From: Salvia splendens
Lineage: Eukaryota; Streptophyta; Magnoliopsida; Lamiales; Lamiaceae
Direction: 5' to 3'
DNA: 64,000 nucleotides
Assembly: GCF_004379255.2 (NCBI RefSeq)
Contig: NC_056042.1
Span: 12,013,901-12,077,900, forward strand
In this document: in pieces, positions 1 through 10,624 of the stretch
Layout of the letters: each line of letters begins with the position of its first letter
Position numbering within the stretch: position 1 is the first letter of the stretch
Notes under the pieces: generated by a model
Seen by the model: the letters and a program-made list of their open reading frames with translations, nothing else
The model's database searches: none
What the model was told of the DNA's origin: nothing
Translations under genes and position numbers: made by a program

Positions 1-660
1 GCGAAATCTTGTTGTCCGCTTGGAGATTTAGGGTTTTAATACAAGAAAGCGGGAAAATAACAAGATAGGCGATAATTGATATTCATTGCTTTGAAAAGAT
101 ATCAAACACCTACTTATAAACTAAGGACCCATGGTTGGTTCAACTTACGGCCAGGGAAAGAACCAACAAAGAAAACCTGGAGAGGAGCGCTCAACTCGAT
201 CATTCTTTGCAAAAATAAATTATTCAAAGAAAACTAATTACGGAAAAATAACTAACTACTACTTATTAAACAAATAACTATCGAGAGGCGAACTCTCCAA
301 ATCTGTTGGGCGGGTGAGTCCGGCGTCTAGGCCCAGACTCCTTGATCGCGGTTGGCACCTGTCTCCCAATGTCAACCATGTCGTAGTCCACACCCCTCTC
401 ACTGCTCTCCGACGCCTATCCCGGTGCGACGGTCGGGGTTGTTCTCGTATCAAGTCCTCCTTTAGCAAGCTCCTTGCCCTCAAGGAGCAAAGGAAATCGC
501 CTTCGGATCAACGCCATTGGCTCCCATGATGGATTTTCACCCCCATCGTCTTCCCATTGCAGCAGCCCTTCATCGATCCCATTTGCATCACGCCACATAG
601 TTCACGTGTCCAACAACCTCACCGGTCTCGAGACCAGGTGGCCCCGAGCAAATATCAGTG
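1..660 (-). pseudogene. Gypsy pol C-terminus and start of 3' LTR region
   Basis: Read on the minus strand, this continues the gypsy polyprotein after the TRIM. An open stretch at 416-598 contains LLQWED and NPSWEP, the spacing expected of a degenerate chromodomain, followed by the basic RRRFPLLL segment. A second short frame ends in HPPNRFGEFASR, a tail commonly found at the end of plant gypsy polyproteins. Below about 250 the sequence is non-coding and A+T-rich, with a TATA-like TTTATAAG near 113-120, suggesting U3/R of a 3' LTR that runs out of the window. The exact LTR start was not found. Confidence 0.6.
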
Positions 661-665
661 GTAAA

Positions 666-806
666 TGATAGAAATCCATGGGTTTCATCCTAAAACCAAT
701 TGGTGATAGGAGGAGAGGCCCATGAGACTTATATAGTGGATTAAGCTCTTTGTGTACAAAGATGTGAGATATTTTTTATGTTCATTTTATGTTTCAATTG
801 TCAATA
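666..806 (-). repeat. TRIM 3' LTR
   Basis: 141-bp LTR, nearly identical to 1024-1164. Its inner end meets the polypurine tract. It is the 3' LTR in the minus orientation; its terminal CA-side bases have drifted (CAATA against CAACA in the partner). Confidence 0.88.
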
Positions 807-1023
807 CCCTCCCTCAAACCCTTCAAGGTGAATCTTGGAGGGGTTGGACTTTTTTATGATCGATTGGACAATCGGCCCAATTGTTTTTCGATCGGTTGGA
901 CCACTGGCCCAAATTTTCAGCCCAGTTATACTGCTGGGTCAGTCATTTTTTTTCAGTTTCAGCCCAGATATACTACTGGGTCAGTCAGTTTTAGCCCACA
1001 ATCGGTGACCCACTTTGATACCA

Positions 1024-1164
1024 TGATTGAAATCCATGGGTTCCATCCTAAAACCAATTGGTGATAGGAGGAGAGGCCCATGAGACTTATATAGTGGATT
1101 AAGCTCTTTGTGTACAAAGATGTGGGATATTTTTTATGTTCATTTTATGTTTCAATTGTCAACA
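1024..1164 (-). repeat. TRIM 5' LTR
   Basis: 141-bp LTR directly next to the primer-binding site at 1007-1023, so this is the 5' LTR in the minus orientation. Flanked outside by TSD GTAAA. Confidence 0.88.
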
Positions 1165-1275
1165 GTAAAGCCGTTGACTGAAACCGGTCAGCTTCAACAA
1201 ATGGCTGTGATAAACTCACATGGAAGATGTCATGCACCCTACTGCCTCCGGTAACTGCACACGGTATGCCACCAT
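1165..1275 (-). pseudogene. Gypsy pol sliver between TRIM and copia element
   Basis: About 110 bp of minus-strand sequence translating to MVAYRVQLPE followed, after a frame change, by residues like HSHLLKLTGFSQ. This matches the region after integrase in chromodomain gypsy elements (typical form RVGPVAYRLQLPE...HPVFHVSQLK). It links the integrase piece at 6876-7690 to the piece at 1-660. Confidence 0.7.
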
Positions 1276-1280
1276 CCCAA

Positions 1281-1543
1281 TCTTAACGTTGGTGATCGAG
1301 AGATGTGGGATATTGCATACTTGGCGGAAAAAAAAAAGAGTTTGAGAGAAGAAGAATTTCGTGTATTTCTTGTGTGTTTTCACTGATTTACATGGCCCTA
1401 AATTTATAGTTAGTCTTTTCCCTATCTATGGTAAATGCCATAAATTGTAATCAACCTATTCTTGGAGAATTATACAATTGAATCAATTACTGATTTTATG
1501 CAATCTTCTCTATTTGTGGAGATATTCCCTGTGATATTCGATA
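1281..1543 (-). repeat. Copia-2 3' LTR
   Basis: 263-bp LTR whose minus-strand start is TATCGAATATC (TG mutated to TA) and whose end is GTTAAGA. It begins right after the purine-rich GAGGGGGAG. The partner is 6608-6870. Confidence 0.93.
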
Positions 1544-2059
1544 CTCCCCCTCAAGTTGAGAAACGGTATCTCCGATGCTCAACTTACCCAGAATCTCTTT
1601 GAAGGCCTTCGGATGAACTACTTTGGTCAAGATGTCTGCTAGTTGTTCTTCCGATCGTACATATGGGAACTCAATGGTACCTGCCTCGAGGTTTTCCTTA
1701 ATGAAGTGTCGATCAACTTCCACATGTTTAGTTTTGTCATGCTGCACCGGATTCTCTGAGATACTAATTGCTGCCTTATTGTCACTGAATAATTGACTTT
1801 TCTGTGTCGGTGGGTAGCCAATTTCTGTTAACAGTCTCCTTAACCACATGATTTCCATAAGTCCACTCTTGATTCCTCTGAACTCGGCTTCTGCACTGGA
1901 CAAGGCCACCACCTTTTGTTTCTTGCTTCTCCAAGTAACAAGGTTGCCTCCAACAAAGGTAAAATAGCCTCCAGTAGACTTCCTATCGACGGGATTACTT
2001 GCCCAATCCGCATCGGTGTACCTGTCGATTTCTAGAGTTTCTCTTTTTGCTAGAAACAC
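1496..2059 (-). pseudogene. Copia-2 RNase H domain
   Basis: 187-codon open stretch carrying the copia RNase H: YTDADWASNP (first Asp), STGGYFTFVGGN, SSAEAEFRGI (Glu), LFSDNKAAISI (second Asp), then HIEVDRHFI-like HVEVDRHFIKE and the tail EQLADILTKVV. Catalytic acidic residues are present. The frame ends normally at the LTR in related elements (GEC then stop). Here the LTR's TG-to-TA change turns the Cys into Tyr, so the frame reads about 15 codons into the LTR. It is separated from the reverse transcriptase by a frameshift near 2055. Confidence 0.9.
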
Positions 2060-3649
2060 TCATAGCCCACCGTACCTTTCAGATATCGGACAATCCTCAA
2101 AGCGGCTTCCATGTGGTCAACTTGTGGTCGGTGCATGAACTGACTGACTATGCCAACTGCATATGTAATATCTGGCCGGGTGTGAGATAAGTCGATTAGC
2201 TTCCCTACTAGTCGCTGATATCGTTCGCGATCTGCAGGTGTAGCCCCTTCTTCTATCTTTAAGCCGTGGTTCGGGATCATGGGAGTTTCTGCCGGCTTGC
2301 ACTCCAATAGGACTGTCTCTGCCAACAAATCTAGGACATACTTCTTTTGCCTTAGGAATATTCCGTGTCTGGATCTCAACACTTCAATTCCAAGGAAGTA
2401 CTTCAAGGCTCCTAGATCTTTCATTTCGAATTCCCTGAACAGATTCTCTCGCAGGCTCTGAATTTCCTCACTATCATCTCATGTGATGATCATGTCGTCC
2501 ACGTAGATAATAGACACGTAATCTTGTCTCCCATTTTCTTCGTGAAGAGTGTGTGATCCGACTGACTCTATTTGAATCCTTGCTTAGACATTGCTTGGCA
2601 AAATCTTCCAAACCAGACTCTAGGTGATTGCTTCAGTCCATACAATGTCTTTCTCAGACGGCATACTTGGCCTTTACCGAATTCTACCGAGCAACCTGGT
2701 GGTACTTCCATATAGACTTCCTTATTTTCTTCTAGTTCTCCATGGAGAAATGCATTGGTGACATCTGGTGTAGGGGCCAATCTTTACATGTTGCTACAGA
2801 TAGTAAGGCTCGAACAGTGTTCAGCTTGGCAACTGGGGAGAAAGTTTCTTCATAATCTATCCCATATACTTGCGTGTATCCCTTCGCTACAAGTCTCGCC
2901 TTGTATCTCTCGATCGAACCATCTGCTCTTCGTTTAATGGTGAAAATCCACCTGCATCCAACTGGCTTCTTCCCATTAGGTAAGGTGCACTTCTCCCAAG
3001 TTTCATTTTTTATCAAAGCATCTATCTCTTTCTTCATAGCTTCTCTCCAGTGTCTGTGTTTTGATGCCTCTTCAAATGATTTTGGGATTTCCTCTTCTTC
3101 GTATAGAGCTGCTTCGAATGCTCGGGTCATTTCTGATAATTGTCCTTGTGTGGTATTTGCCACCGCATATCTGCCCCTTCTTCCCTTCCAGCCTGGTGAG
3201 TATCTTCGAGGCGGGACTCCTCTCGTACTTCTGGGGGGTAGCTCATATGCTTGTGCTGTCTCTCCTTCCCCGCCATTAATGTCACCCTCGACTCCATTGT
3301 TCCTATCAGTATTAGTATTCTCTGAAGATATACTATCAATATTCGAACTTTGTACCTCAGGATTCGAAGTCGGGGTTGATCGTTGGTCGATGTCACTTTG
3401 CGCCTTGTTCCGTATTACTAGATGTGACGACCCGGCGGTGCCGCTAACTTCCCCTGTTGGACCAACGTCTGTGATAGAACTTGGCTGTGGCTCCCCCCTC
3501 GAATGGTTTTCTCTTGTACCACTACTAGGTGTGGATGTAGGCAGCCAATTTAGTAGGTCACTATTCGGATCATTATCTGATGTTTGTGTCTCCCCCTGAC
3601 TACTAGATTGGCAGTAAAAGTATTCTCCTTCCACAAAGTCACAGTTCAT
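2050..3649 (-). pseudogene. Copia-2 reverse transcriptase, with upstream linker
   Basis: Broken into three frames: 2732-3649, 2568-2780 and 2050-2424. The first has a Ser/Thr/Asn-rich linker, then WEKCTLPNGKKPVGCRWIF and RYKARLVAKGYTQ, the standard start of copia RT. A frameshift at about 2755 precedes VTNAFLHGELEE. The YVDDM active site is present near 2485-2500, followed at once by an in-frame TGA. The last piece holds KDLGALKYFLGIEV and HTRPDITYAVGIVSQF. The RT signature is intact but the frame is broken in at least three places. Confidence 0.9.
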
Positions 3650-5250
3650 GGTTGTGTGTACCTGGCGGGTGTTTGGGTCATAGCATCTATACCCCTTTTG
3701 ATTCTTGCCATAACCCAGAAAAACACATTTAAGAGCACATGGAGAAAATTTGGTACGTTCGTGTTTAGAGATATGAACGAATACTGTGCACCCCGAATAC
3801 CCTAGGTTCTAGAGATAAGGATGAGGGGAGCTCGAAGTGGTTTGAGAAAATGTCTAAGGGGGATTTGAAGTTTAGGATTCCTGTGGGCAACCGGTTCATG
3901 AGGTAAACTGTCGTGGCTATAGCTTCGGGCCAAAAGGATTTGAGTATTTTGAATCAAATAGAAGGGCTCGGGTGATTTCAAGGATATATCTGTTTTTCCT
4001 TTCTGCGACCCCATTTTGCTCGGGTGTATAGGCACATGACGTTTGGTGAACTAAACTCTTTTCCCTAAAAAAGTCTTGCATTTTTGTATTGACAAACTCC
4101 CCTCATTATCGGACCTAAGGATTTGAATATTTCGGTGATATTAGGTTTGAATTAGGGTGTAGAATTCAGTGAATTTGTCAAAAACATCGGACTTATGTTT
4201 CAAAAAATAAATCCAAGTCATGCGAGAATAATCATCAATGAATAGCACAAAATAACGAAAACCTTGTCCCCCAGTGATAGGAGCAGGACCCCAAACATCT
4301 GAATGTATTAAAGCAAAAGGAGTTTTCATTCTTGCGTTGTTCAATTTAAAAGTATGTCTGTGGCTTTTGACTAACAAACAAGTTTCACAATGAAAGGAAT
4401 TCAAAGAAGTAACTAACTTAGGAAAAAGCATGCGAAGATATCCTATGGATGGATGTCCTAACCGACGATGCCAAAGCCAAGCCTGCCTGTCAGTCGGTCC
4501 GTGAGTTAGCATCGCAGCACTCTGTTGGGCTATCTCATCCACATAGTACAGTCCATTGCGCTCAGTGCCACGCCCAACTATCGTCCCCGTCTTGATATCT
4601 TGTAACATGCAAAATTGAGGTTGCATCAGTAATTTGCAATTGAGCTCCTTTGTCACATGACTGATAGAAATGAGCTTATGTGATAATGATGGTACAAAAA
4701 GACAGTTAGATAGGCGTAAAGTGGGGGAAATATTGATTGTGCCGGCCCCTTGGACCCGGGCTAGGTCCCCACTGGCTGTCTGGACATAAGACTTATTGGA
4801 TTTTGAGACAGCTAGAAAATCTGAGGCATCGAACGACATTGTATCAGTCGCTCCGCAATCAAATATCCAATGGGTATCTTTAGGGCCTATTTGGGACATA
4901 GAGGAACAGGCTAAGGCATCAAAGGAATTTTAACACGGTATAGTGGGTAGGTTCGTGAATTTTCCCAAATTTTGGGGTGCAATCTGATAGGTTGTTTTCG
5001 TGTGGGGGTAAGAGTAGAATATTTGTGAAGTCTGGGGGTGAATATTGGGTGGTTTCCGAATTCTGGGGTGTTTTTGAAAGAAATGGTTTTTATGGGGTCG
5101 GATCTGTGAAGTCATTTTGGCTCGGGGGTCACGGTGACTTTTCGGAGAATTTGAGGGTGCTTTCTGGGAGACAAATGTGGCTCGGGGGTCAAATTGTGGT
5201 TTCTGAAAGTTGGAGGGATTTAGGGCGAAATGTTCATCGTCCACTCCAGG
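3650..5250 (-). pseudogene. Copia-2 protease and integrase
   Basis: The main open piece is 4141-4899: WIFDCGATDT is the retropepsin active-site region with Cys where Ser or Thr is usual, then the GAG-pre-integrase segment, the HHCC zinc site (HRRLGHPS...CETCLLVKSHR), and the first integrase Asp in HSDVWGP. In shifted frames the second Asp (RSDNEG) and the catalytic Glu (PEQNGVAERKN) are recognisable around 4000-4110. Several single-base shifts break the frame between 3650 and 4140. Upstream, 4930-5244 is a low-complexity linker between gag and protease. Confidence 0.88.
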
Positions 5251-5363
5251 AACCTAGCCGCCATCGTCGGGGTTGCTCCCTTCCCAGTGGGGACCTCGGC
5301 CCTTGCCGCCGTCTGCTCCTTGCCGGGAATGATTTCCCTCGTCACTGTACCTTCTGACCATAT

Positions 5364-6502
5364 TCACGCAACCGAAGCCACGGCTTTCTCTTCCGGTACT
5401 GCCTTTTCTCGGTCGCCACCTCCACTTGTTCCGTTTGTACCGACGCCGCCCGCCGAGGAGTCGGCGTAGGTGGCTCGGTCTCCGGTTGTTACGGCTGCCG
5501 CTGCTCTACTGTTGTTCCGGTTTGGGCCCCACTTTTGGCGAGCTTTCTTCATCTCCTCCCACCACTTCGGGAATCCGTGAAGATGAAAACACGTTTCTTT
5601 CGTGTGTTTCTTCCCTCCACAGTGAGTGCATACCATTTTACTCTTATCCTCTTCCCGTCGGTAGGGTTTGGCAGACGGTGGTGGTGGTGGATTCGGGTTT
5701 CGGCTTCGGTCGAATACTCCAAGTCCGACGCCGATTCCTGGATCCTTTGGTGTGGGATTCATCAGTCGCTCGTCGACACTCTCTCGTCGAACCAGTCCAT
5801 ACGCCTTCCTTGCCATTGGTATTGGGTCCAGGTTTAAAATCTCCCTTTTGATTTTGTCATATCGATCATCTAGCGCCCATACAAACTGGTATAGCCTCTG
5901 CCGTTGAATGTATTGGTTATACTTTTCAATACTTGAGGGTGTATCCATTGGATTTGGATCCCGAGTGTCGATGGAGATCCACAAATCTTGAAGTTTCTAC
6001 CATAGGTTTTCAAATGACAGATTCCCTTGTTTCAGGCTGTAGGCTTGTCGGTGGAGATCGTAAATTTGAAATTGATAGGCGCCGCTCCCATACGTAGTGG
6101 CCAGGCTTTCCCATAAGTCGTAAGCCGTTGCGTATTGGGATACCTCATTTACGAGGCTAGCGTCGATATTGCTGATTATCCAATTGAAGCAGCAATCGTC
6201 TCGTTGTTGCCATCGGTTGTAACTTGGTTCGGTTGGTTTTGGTGGGTCTGTAACTCCCGAGATGTGAGATGACAGGCCTTTTCCACCAATGGCTGTCTCA
6301 TTAGCTTTTCCCATAAGGGGTAGTTGTCCCCATCGAGCTTGGTTGCGATATGTACTTCGCCTAGTGATTCTGGATGAGATGAAGGCTCCGGGTTTAACGG
6401 TTTTTTAGGCCCATTCAGCCTTAGAAATTCAGCAAATTGTTCTGCTGAGAGTGTTATTGATCGGTTGTTGTTTGAGGGGTTGTCGGAGCCGTGGTCTGAC
6501 AT
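5364..6502 (-). pseudogene. Copia-2 gag
   Basis: Starts with ATG at 6502 (MSDHGSDNPS...). It is split by frameshifts into 6176-6502, 5997-6314 and 5364-5984. Contains the copia gag features LDGDNYPLW near the N-terminus, VSQYATAYDLWESL in the UBN2-type region, and a zinc knuckle CTHCGGKKHTKETC (CX2CX4HX4C) followed by HGFPKWWEE. The C-terminal part is Pro/Gly/Ala-rich. The same arrangement occurs in Copia-1 gag at 16634-17779. Confidence 0.9.
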
Positions 6503-6592
6503 TTTTTGGTTGTTCTGTTTGCAGGTTTCAAAGGGTCAAGAAAGGTACCGAGACTAAGATTATATTTTTTTGAGTCTCGATCTCGGGATAAA

Positions 6593-6607
6593 CCTGCTCT
6601 GATACCA
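6593..6607 (-). other. Copia-2 primer-binding site
   Basis: Minus-strand TGGTATCAGAGCAGG, complementary to the 3' end of initiator tRNA-Met, begins on the base after the 5' LTR. Confidence 0.92.
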
Positions 6608-6870
6608 TCTTAACGATGGTGATCGAGAGAGGTGGGATATTGCATACTTGGCGGAAAAAAAAAGGAGTTTGAGAGAAGAAGAATTTCGTGTATTTCTTGT
6701 GTGTTTTCAATGATATACATGGCCCTAAATTTATAGTTAGTCTTCTCCCTATCTATGGTAAATGCCATAAATTGTAATCAACCTATTCTTTGAGAATTAT
6801 ACAATTGAATCAATTACTGATTTTATGCAATCTTCTCTATTTGTGGGGATATTCCCTGTGATATTCGACA
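6608..6870 (-). repeat. Copia-2 5' LTR
   Basis: 263-bp LTR reading TGTCGAATATC... to ...GTTAAGA on the minus strand. TSD TTGGG (minus) is outside it. The 3' terminal GA instead of CA is shared by both LTRs and by Copia-1. Confidence 0.93.
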
Positions 6871-6875
6871 CCCAA

Positions 6876-7690
6876 TACGTTCTATCACCTTACATTGACC
6901 AAAAAATCATCGGGCAAGTTTAGTAGAAAGCGGCTTTGCAACTGAGTACTGCCGATATTGTTGCAACTTCAATAACACCATATCTCCTACCGCAAACTCA
7001 TTCATCCTGACGATGTTTGTTAGCTAACCCGCGCATACAATGTTGGGCTTTCTCCAAATTCTTGCACAAGACCACTATCATCTCCGCGCGTTGACTGATT
7101 AGAGATGCCTCATCCGGTCAGGTCGTCGTCGACGGCTGCACCGCGACCAGCGGCGGCGGGTCTCGACTGTACAGTGCCGTGAACGGCGAAGTACCCAGAC
7201 CCTCATGGTGGAAGCAATTAAGTGCCAACTCAGCCCACGGCAAAAAAATTACCCACTTGTTTGGGCGATCGACTGTGAAAGCACGGAGGTATTGCTCTAA
7301 CCCGAGGTTGCGCACTTCAGTCTGGCCATCAGACTGCGGATGGTAAACTGTAATGAAATGAAGCTTGGTCCCTCTTAAACAAAGCATATCCTGCCAAACA
7401 TCGTTTAAGAACACCGAATCTCTACCAGATACCAATGTAAGCCATGATATTTCACCACCGTTTCAATAAAGAGATTTGCGACCCACGGGGCGTTAAAGTG
7501 GGACGGCAGGGGCGCAAAATGCGCATATTTTATTTGGTGAGCCGGTCAACCACCACCAAAATATTACTAAATCCATGGGACTAAGCCAGGGCCGTGATGA
7601 AATCCATAGACACATCCTCCCAAACTTGCGAAGGAATCGGCAACAGCTGCAAGAGGCACGCCTAGAGCACAACTTCATGTGTGATCCGAG
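6876..7690 (-). pseudogene. Gypsy integrase core and downstream region
   Basis: Minus-strand translation shows Ty3/gypsy integrase: QVWEDVSMDFI and ILVVVDRLTK near 7540-7640, a frame change, then an open piece at 7118-7435 with YHPQSDGQTE (catalytic Glu region), NLGLEQYLRAF, NKWVIFLPWAELALN and GTSPFTALY. Downstream the sequence decays through a coiled RLANKHR-like segment toward the chromodomain. It stops at the Copia-2 insertion and resumes at 1275. The sequence above 7690 is unrelated, so the element is truncated there. Confidence 0.88.
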
Positions 7691-8405
7691 GACGACTCAT
7701 TGCATAATTACTTGTTGCTGGGAACTACTTGTTGTAACTAGGATGTTACATAATTACATAGACGTGTTATTGACTGCGCGTTACATCACCTTGAAAGCGG
7801 GGGGTTGGTTCATCATTGTTGCTGGCTGTTTATCTCTTAGGAAAGTTTTTGGTGTGAGCTAATATATTCATCTGCATATCGTCAACTTGTTCATTTTTTT
7901 ATCTCTCAAACTGTTTTAGAATTTCTAATGGAGATATGATGATTCATCTCTAGAATTCTTGAGATTTTCTTGTTGTTTTTTTCTCTATTTGGTATATCCA
8001 AGTTTTGACTGAAACAGAGGATTTTTGTTGTTTTTGAACATTGTTTCTTGTTTATTGATATACTAAGAATTATGTGAGGGGAAAAAAGAAAAGAGTCAAA
8101 TGAAACAAAGAATCTGATACCCCTCAATAATTTATAATGGTTTTTGTCATCGCTGAAGGTTGGCATGTCTGAATATTTTTTTTCAGAAAAACATTACTCC
8201 TATCATTAACTGCGTCTAATGTGCTGCTCATTACATTGCTTTTTTCTGCAATTGCTATAATTTACACTAATTTGAAAATTAGTGTAAATAATTTGAAAAT
8301 TGACAGTTAGAATCTCAACTATTGATTGGACCCCCCAACCTCTGTCCAAATGTATGCTCTCCATGTAAGATTCTTGCAGCAAGATCTGCCCCTCCGTTGC
8401 CAACT
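7691..8405. other. Unassigned intergenic sequence
   Basis: About 700 bp between the truncated gypsy element and the candidate exon at 8410. It has short spurious frames only and moderate A+T. I see no repeat boundary or coding signature. Confidence 0.5.
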
Positions 8406-8568
8406 GCGCTACGCCTCTGTGAGCTCCATGCAAGATTCTTCCAAGTGGAATGGAGGCTGTATGAAATTCCTCTCATAAATTACAAAGTTTGAAAGGTTAC
8501 CCATTATGGGAATCGAATCAGACGCATCCCCATCCAAAAAATGAACCAATGCAAACAAAACCCTATAA

Positions 8569-10580
8569 GAGCATCCACAGTGGGACGGATGTCCCGGCGG
8601 ACTTTCCAAAAACACCTCCTGCCACGTCATAAGGACATCCCACCGCACAATGGCGGACATCCCCAATGACATCCCTACGGACATCCACAATAATAAAAAT
8701 TCACAAATTCACCAAATTAAACAATTTACGGAATTAAAATCTTGATACGAATACGGAGAAAATGCAACCACTTTATTTAAAACAAAAACATACATAATTA
8801 TTAAAAAAAATTACATTGTTAAAAAAAACAATCTCAAGCTTCGACAAATGCGGCCCCCGTCTCACTCCTCGTCGTCCCCTCCGCCAGTCCCGTCGTGCCC
8901 ATGGCCGGTCCCGGCGTCACTCACAGGCAGGGATGGCATCCCCAAATCGCGGCGCATACTGTCGATGACATCCTTTTAGCATCAACTTGTATAAGGGGTC
9001 ATTCGCTGCATACCACTTCTCCATGGTGTGTATCAGGGTCTCATGCTGCTGTATGCGGGTGAGTGATGGGAGCTCGGGATTGATCTGGGAATGAGCTGCC
9101 GATTGGACCTCGGGGGACCCGCTGGCGCTCTCCCTAGCCATCAGCATCGTGGCCTTTTTCCCAACCGGGCGATGGCGGCGGGAAGACGATTGATGGGTTG
9201 GGAACTCTGCCTCGGCGTCAGGGAGTTCGTGGGAACCGGCACTGCTGTTGTACTCCCCGGAGGTGTTGATCTTAATCCGCTTCGGCCAGCCAGCTTCAAC
9301 ACCCGAACTAAACTTGGCGGAAGTCTGCACCACAAGATAGACCTCCCAATATTTAAATTCCCCGAAACCCAATTCACTGTCGGGGAACTGCTGGTGAAAG
9401 AGAAGCTTCACATCATCGGCGGACATGCCGCTGGTTGTCGTGAGGAGATTGTTTTGGTAGATGCCGGAAAATCGGATGAGCTACCTCCTCAGCCACTCCC
9501 ACTGTTTCCGGCATTGCTCTCCATCGTGAGGATTCCCACCTGGCGGTTTGAATTGGAGGTAGCTTTGGCTAATGCGCCACCACATTTTGTCGATATGCTA
9601 GTTAGCCCCGACGTAGAGATCCTCGACTACACTAATCCAGGCCTTCACCAGCGCTGCGCACTCCCCTATGCTCCAGATGGTCCTCTTTCTTCCGCCGGCT
9701 TCATCCCCCTCCTCCTCGGCCCCCGCCTCCCCGCACGCGAGGACGAGGTAGTGCCCTTGCCCTTCCTTCTCCCATGCTTCCGCGTCCTCCCTGCCGCCGG
9801 TGGCATCTTAGTAGGAGACTCCCTGACCGGAAATAGCCCCAACTCCTCAAAAGAGAAAGTCTCAATGTCGGTGAACTGAGTCTCCAGAGGAGTACTCTGG
9901 AGGGGGGAATCACTAGACAATAAATCCATGTAGGGACGATAGACATTGTCCCCAGGTGATTGGGGGACCCCCTGCCTGCTCCCCCGCAGCGGCAGGCATG
10001 CCCTGCATCATCCCGGGCATTTCGGGCATCATCCCTGTCATCGCGGCACTCATCCCGGGCATTTGGGGTATTTGGGGCATCATCCCACACCAAGGGGGGT
10101 ACATATTGTAGTACCTGAGCATCATCCCCGCCATTTGGGATTGGGACATCATCGGCGCCATTCCGGGCATCATCCTGGACATCAGTGCACTTCCGCCGGC
10201 ATTTCCCCCAACTCTAACGGGAAAAGTCAGCGTTTGTGACTCGCTCGTGGCGGGGGAATCACTATCGTGGTGCTCCATTTATCTTCAAAAGAAATGAAGT
10301 AGAGAGAGAGAAACTCGTTAAAACAAGTGGTGCGAATGAAATGAAGTTCAACGGGCCGTATATATAGAGTTTTTTTTATAAAAAAAATTAAAAATCGGGA
10401 CGTCCGCCGTGGCACCGCAATAGTGGACGTCACGACGGACGTCCCCGGAATGTTGCGGAACTCCGGTGTCCGCAACGCACGTCCACGTCAGCCTCCCTGC
10501 TGCCTAATGGCGGACGTCCCGCGCAGACTTCCGGCACGCCGGTCGGACGTCCGCCTGGACATCCGCCGTTGCAGATGCTC
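8569..10580 (-). mobile_element. PIF/Harbinger element, ORF1 type (Harbinger-A)
   Basis: A 2012-bp element with terminal inverted repeats GAGCATCCACAGTGGGACGG and, at the other end, the complement of GAGCATCTGCAACGGCGG, flanked by the TAA TSD (8566-8568 and 10581-10583). The TSD and the GAGCATC terminus are the PIF/Harbinger signature. The subterminal regions are rich in GGACGTCC-like inverted motifs. It holds only the DNA-binding ORF1 on the minus strand and no transposase, so it depends on a relative such as 52425-54314. Confidence 0.9.
8917..10278 (-). pseudogene. Harbinger ORF1 (SANT/Myb-like DNA-binding protein), broken
   Basis: Minus-strand reading starts at 10278 with MEHHDSDSPA, then a Met/Pro/Gly-rich region (9913-10278), then in another frame the ETFSFEELGL block (9666-9929). 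The SANT/trihelix-like core follows (TIWSIGECAALVKAW, then a stop in place of a codon after VGAN, HIDKMWWRISQSYLQF, CRKQWEWLRR). The C-terminal piece 8917-9426 has MSADDVKLLFHQQFP, GWPKRIKINTSGEYNSS and the helix IQQHETLIHTMEKWY. This domain order is typical of plant Harbinger ORF1 proteins, often annotated as NAM-associated. At least two stops and two frameshifts. Confidence 0.88.
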
Positions 10581-10624
10581 TAAGTAGAAGCTGCAGAGGC
10601 AGCTACAACATCAAACAATCAAGA

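Larger units (their letters stand above)
666..1164 (-). mobile_element. TRIM (terminal-repeat retrotransposon in miniature)
   Basis: A complete 499-bp element: two 141-bp LTRs (666-806 and 1024-1164) around about 217 bp of non-coding sequence. LTRs have TG...CA type ends in the minus orientation (TGTTGACAATTG... to ...TTTCAATCA). A primer-binding site, TGGTATCAAAGTGGGTC on the minus strand, abuts the LTR at 1007-1023. A polypurine tract (plus-strand CCCTCCCTCAAACCC) abuts the other LTR at 807. The 5-bp TSD GTAAA lies at 661-665 and 1165-1169. It encodes nothing and must be mobilised in trans. It sits inside the gypsy polyprotein sequence. Confidence 0.9.
1281..6870 (-). mobile_element. Ty1/copia retrotransposon (Copia-2)
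   Basis: A full-length 5590-bp minus-strand copia element with 263-bp LTRs differing at about 9 positions (about 96.6% identity by hand count). The TSD is CCCAA (1276-1280 and 6871-6875). The primer-binding site TGGTATCAGAGCAGG directly abuts the 5' LTR and a GAGGGGGAG polypurine tract abuts the 3' LTR. Order on the minus strand is gag, protease, integrase, reverse transcriptase, RNase H, the copia order. Many frameshifts and stops make it non-autonomous. It is the same lineage as Copia-1 (16350-30899): the same DCGATD protease motif and closely matching RNase H. It inserted into the gypsy pol sequence. Confidence 0.95.
1..7690 (-). mobile_element. Ty3/gypsy element, 3' half, split by two insertions
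   Basis: Minus-strand Ty3/gypsy element of the chromodomain type, seen as three pieces: integrase and following region at 6876-7690, a sliver at 1165-1275, and the pol end plus probable 3' LTR at 1-660. The pieces rejoin when the copia element 1281-6870 (TSD CCCAA) and the TRIM 666-1164 (TSD GTAAA) are removed. Sequence 5' of the integrase core is missing beyond about 7690, so reverse transcriptase, protease and gag are not here. The left LTR runs off the window. Stops and frameshifts throughout make it a fossil. Confidence 0.8.
8410..10606 (-). pseudogene. Candidate host exon split by a Harbinger element
   Basis: Removing Harbinger-A (8569-10580) and one TAA copy rejoins a minus-strand open frame from about 10606 down to a TAG at 8410-8412. 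It starts after a plausible acceptor (pyrimidine-rich tract ending TGTTGTAG) and encodes about 63 residues including STYRVLFALVHF, DSIPIMGNLSN and FVIYERNFIQPPF. The frame is open across the junction only when the transposon is removed. I do not recognise the protein. It could be the last exon of a host gene or chance; the uncertainty is high. Confidence 0.3.

Noticed and set aside
2874..3599. 241-codon plus-strand open frame
   Set aside because: Antisense to Copia-2 RT and linker; no protein signature of its own.
9091..9879. 262-codon plus-strand open frame
   Set aside because: It is antisense to Harbinger-A ORF1, whose motifs on the minus strand are recognisable; a G+C-rich shadow frame.
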